35,809 nucleotides of DNA from CAZDCZ01 sp964504155 (GTDB lineage: Bacteria; Bacteroidota; Bacteroidia; Bacteroidales; UBA12077), in contig CAZDCZ010000025.1 of assembly GCA_964504155.1 (NCBI GenBank), forward strand, positions 1 to 35,809, read 5' to 3'. Both the position numbers and the translations under genes were made by a program. This document shows, in pieces, positions 33,401 to 35,809 of the stretch; position 1 is the first letter of the stretch; each line of letters starts with the position of its first letter. The notes beneath the pieces were generated by a model. That model worked only from the letters and a program-made list of their open reading frames with translations. It was not told where the DNA came from and did not search any database.

Positions 33401-34355
33401 AGAGGTCAGTAGATAAATGCATATATTTGTATCCAATAAAAACAAGGATGTCATGAAATTAAGGGTCAAAACCTCATAGAGTTTACTGAACACTTCAAAA
33501 CAAATGAAGATTGCATAAAATACTTAGCTTATTTAAAATGGAATGAAGGTTTTAAATGTGTAAAATGCGGACACATGGGTAGCCAAATCAGAGTCAACTC
33601 TTCTCGGACTTGTAATAAGTGTAGCCATACAGAGTCGGCAACAGCAAATACATTGTTTCACAAAGTTAAATTTGGAATACGCAAAGCATTCTTTATTTGC
33701 TTTGAAATGGCTACTTCCACCAAAAGTCTTTCTGCAAGTTATATGGCAGTTAGGTTTGGGGTGACAGAAAAAACAGCAAGATTGTTTATGCACAAGATTA
33801 GAGAGGCTATGAAATCAAGTGAAAACCATCCTATTGATGGCATTGTTCATGTTGATGAATTTGTTGTAGGAGGTAAAGAAAAAGGTAAAGTTGGCAGAAG
33901 CTACGATGTCAAGAAAAAGAAAGTGGTATGTGCCGTAGAGCTTACCGATGAAGGAAAAGTTAAACGCATGTACTCCATGAAAATTGATAATTATTCTGCA
34001 AAAGAATTAGAAAAGATATTCAAGAAACATATTTCAGAGGAGGCTACCGTTATAACTGATAAATGGAAAAGTTATAGACCTTTAATGAAGCAGTATGACA
34101 TTACTCAAGTTGAAAGCCAAACATGGCATGAACTTTAAAGCTTTGCATACGATGATACATCAAGTAAAATCATGGATAAGCACAACCTATTCTTGGGTTA
34201 GTGAGTTTAATATTGATCGCTATCTTAATGAATTTTGTTATCGGATTAACCGCTCGCTAATGAAAGAGAACATATTTAATAATTTGATCAGGAGAATGGT
34301 AGCTGCCGAAAAAATTCATCAAGAAAAATTAATATGTATCTAACTACTGACCTCT
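33401..34355 (+). mobile_element. IS1595-family insertion sequence, decayed
   Basis: A 955-base element. Terminal inverted repeats of 24 bases (33401-33424 and 34332-34355) match at 21 positions and start AGAGGTCAGTAG. ATTTTAAA occurs directly after the right end (34356-34363) and two bases before the left end (33391-33398); this may be the 8-base target duplication usual for the family, but the flanks are AT-rich. The transposase inside is frameshifted. The element lies in the spacer between the che operon and the divergent Crp/Fnr gene, with its right end 19 bases before that ATG. Confidence 0.88.
33453..34343 (+). pseudogene. IS1595-type transposase, frameshifted twice
   Basis: The N-terminal zinc ribbon (CVKCGHMGS and then CNKC) and the ISXO2-like catalytic domain are recognisable. 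The acidic residues are in VHVDEFVVGG and ITDKWKSYR; the Asn is in GMNFKALHTM and a Lys in HQVKSWI, matching the DDNK pattern of IS1595. Two lesions break the frame. Near 33460 one base is missing, so the ATG at 33453 (MK) is out of frame with GQNLIEFTEHF. Near 34118 one extra C sends the frame to a stop after QTWHEL, while the remaining part (KHGMNFKALH to the stop at 34343) is in another frame. The element is therefore not autonomous. Confidence 0.88.
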
Positions 34356-34374
34356 ATTTTAAATAATTAAACCT

Positions 34375-35061
34375 ATGTATATTCCAAATACAAATATTTC
34401 TATTTATAATAATCTGTTCGGGAAATCTGATATACTTAGTAAATCGGAAATAGAAACAATAAAAAACAATAGCAATATTGTTTTTTATAACAAGAAGAAT
34501 ATTGTTTTTAAGCAAGATACACCTACATCGCATATAATGTATGTTAAATCGGGATTAATAAAAATTATTAAAGAAAGTATACATAAAAATTTATTATATA
34601 ATATAATTACACCCGGAAATTTCCTTGGTATTACTTCTACGTTTGGAGATACGTATTTTCAACATACTGCTACAACACTTGAAGATTCGGAAATTATGTT
34701 TATCGACATTAATACATTTACAGAGATAATGGAAAATAATGGACAATATTCCCTCTGCATTATGAAATATGTGTGTGCAGATAGTATCGATAATATTAAC
34801 AATTTAATTACTAAATCGCAAAAACATCTTCCCGGCCGACTTGCCGATATTATTTTATACTTTTCTGAAAAAATATATAATTCACAAGATTTTGATTTTC
34901 CTCTTACCAGAAACGAATTAGCCGAATTTGCAAATACATCGAAAGAAAGTATTATACGAACATTAACAGAATTTAAAAACGATAAGATAATAGAACTCAA
35001 TAACAGAAAAATATCAATAAATAGTTTAGCTATTATTAAAACTCTTAGTCGACTTGGGTAA
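34375..35061 (+). CDS. Crp/Fnr-family transcriptional regulator
   Basis: 228 residues. The N-terminal cyclic-nucleotide-binding-like beta roll covers about 15-125 (NIVFKQDTPTSHIMYVKSGL, then ITPGNFLGITSTFGD). A long dimer helix and a winged HTH follow (about 160-225) with FPLTRNELAEFANTSKESII and RTLTEFKNDKIIELNNRKIS. No cysteine cluster for an Fe-S centre is visible, so it is not a classical FNR. The gene is followed by a receiver gene after 49 bases. It faces the che operon divergently; an IS now sits 19 bases before the ATG and has removed the native upstream region, so expression may come from the IS or be lost. It may control the che operon; this is inferred from position. Confidence 0.9.
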   Translation: MYIPNTNISIYNNLFGKSDILSKSEIETIKNNSNIVFYNKKNIVFKQDTPTSHIMYVKSGLIKIIKESIHKNLLYNIITPGNFLGITSTFGDTYFQHTATTLEDSEIMFIDINTFTEIMENNGQYSLCIMKYVCADSIDNINNLITKSQKHLPGRLADIILYFSEKIYNSQDFDFPLTRNELAEFANTSKESIIRTLTEFKNDKIIELNNRKISINSLAIIKTLSRLG

Positions 35062-35110
35062 GGGAAAATAAAAAAATACAAGTTGCTCTAAATAACACAA
35101 TTACTTATTA

Positions 35111-35479
35111 ATGAAAAAATACAACATTCTTATTGTTGACGATATATTTACAAATCGTTTTCTTTTAAAAGAAGCCCTATCAGAAATTTGCAATTCTATA
35201 TACGAAGCAGTAAATGGGAAACAAGCAATTGAAATTTTTGAAAAAGAAAAAATAGATATCATCCTTATGGACATTGAGATGCCTATTATGAATGGATTAG
35301 AAACAACAAAGTACATCAGAGAAAATTATCCGAATGATAATACCCCTATTTTTGCTCTTACAGCCCATAATCCTTTAGATTTTTTCGACAATTATAAAGA
35401 TATTGGTTTTGATAGTCTTATTATAAAACCATATTCTATTGATAAAATAATAAATTCAATAAATTCAATTTCTAATTAA
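35111..35479 (+). CDS. Stand-alone response regulator
   Basis: 122-residue receiver without an output domain. Asp10/Asp11 lie in LIVDDIFTN, phosphoacceptor Asp54 in LMDIEMPIMNG, Thr in FALTAHN and Lys106 in LIIKPYSI. ILMDIEMPIMNGLE is the form usual in phosphorelay receivers of hybrid kinases more than in CheY. It probably shares a transcript with the Crp/Fnr gene. Its kinase is not in the window unless CheA serves it. Confidence 0.92.
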   Translation: MKKYNILIVDDIFTNRFLLKEALSEICNSIYEAVNGKQAIEIFEKEKIDIILMDIEMPIMNGLETTKYIRENYPNDNTPIFALTAHNPLDFFDNYKDIGFDSLIIKPYSIDKIINSINSISN

Positions 35480-35521
35480 CATTATGTACCAACAAATTAA
35501 TATTTTTTAAAATATTATATT

Positions 35522-35802
35522 ATGTATCCTTTCTCTTTAAAATACAAATATTATTTATTGCTTATTCTTGCAATAAGTTTAACTGCCTGTGTTAATAAAC
35601 AATACAAAAATATTGAAAAAGATGTTCTCTAAGTCTTGCTCAAGAGTAAAAACAATTTATCTCTGAAATTGAATATAATCTTAATTTTATTATTCCCAAT
35701 TCTATAAATAAGAAGATACTAGGAAATGAAAAAATATATTTTTCAACGAAAAACACCAAAAACCCGGTAATAATGGATCAATTTAAAAAGTTGTGGAAAT
35801 AA
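35522..35802 (+). pseudogene. Broken small lipoprotein gene
   Basis: The ATG at 35522 opens a lipoprotein signal peptide, YYLLLILAISLTAC, with cysteine 23, then VNKQYKNIEKDVL and a stop. Shifting the frame by one base continues with LSLAQE, a TAA stop, and then KQFISEIEYNLNFIIPNSIN to FSTKNTKNPVIMDQFKKLWK and a stop at 35802. One frameshift and one nonsense codon thus interrupt what was probably a lipoprotein of about 90 residues. The family is unknown. A genuine 36-residue lipopeptide is the alternative. Confidence 0.6.
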
Positions 35803-35809
35803 ATTTATT

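Noticed and set aside
33533..33793. Cysteine-rich minus-strand frame of 86 codons
   Set aside because: It is antisense to the transposase zinc-ribbon region; its cysteines come from the reverse complement and there is no family pattern.
34095..34343. Separate small gene after the transposase
   Set aside because: It is the C-terminal part of the same transposase (GMNFKALH through the stop) in another frame after a one-base insertion.
33453..34343. Programmed frameshifting of the transposase
   Set aside because: The lesions lie at two places, one at the very start and one in AGCC without a slippery heptamer, which fits decay better than programmed slippage.

Overview
The window is a low-GC (estimated by eye at about 30% GC) piece of a Bacteroidota chromosome, most like the Bacteroidales/Marinilabiliales side. 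Supporting signs are the neighbourhood rny - 6S RNA - zapA - small coiled-coil gene, an ECF sigma operon with an adhesin-like protein, many short lipoproteins with SC/AC lipoboxes, candidate promoters of the Bacteroidota type (TTG, about 20 bp, TAnnTTTG), and intergenic palindromes typical of the phylum. There is one run of 100 N (30406-30505).

Layout. 221-3072 (minus): three enzymes for a UDP-2,3-diacetamido-sugar (WlbA/WlbB/WlbC type). 3194-5609 (minus): RNase Y, a 6S RNA recognised from its closing stem and position, ZapA and a coiled-coil partner. 5916-10492 (plus): secreted M23 peptidase, lipoprotein M28 peptidase with PDZ domain, and a membrane protein, with two intergenic elements built of interleaved inverted repeats. 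10588-10812 (minus): acidic lipoprotein. 11029-13341 (plus): ECF sigma factor, probable anti-sigma factor, secreted repeat protein. 13442-16472 (minus): alkaline phosphatase and CpdB-like nucleotidase, both lipoproteins. 16634-33239 (minus): a long chemosensory locus. 33401-34355: a decayed IS1595-type element. 34375-35802 (plus): Crp/Fnr regulator, stand-alone receiver and a broken lipoprotein gene.

The chemosensory locus, in transcription order, is: receiver, a 525-residue coiled-coil protein with a CheZ-like D-x-x-x-Q motif, STAS protein, CheY, CheA, CheW, HBM-type MCP, CheR, truncated kinase-like protein, CheD, outer-membrane barrel protein, CheR remnant, intact kinase-like protein, broken CheD, CheB, and a PAS/GAF membrane sensor without an output domain. 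The [cheR - kinase-like - cheD] block occurs twice and has decayed reciprocally: copy 1 keeps only the kinase-like gene, copy 2 keeps cheR and cheD. In both kinase-like proteins the phosphoacceptor histidine is replaced by asparagine. The cheW-mcp-cheR segment is strongly depleted in the tetramer TCGA compared with its neighbours, which suggests a mosaic origin. No flagellar, pilus or gliding gene is present, so the output of the system is unknown.

The main candidates for something undescribed are the CheZ-like protein, the histidine-less kinase conserved in a che operon, and the divergent che/Crp control region, where an IS has separated the two sides. The N run is probably artificial: both contig ends carry the same 23 bases, and merging them gives a normal CheA start.
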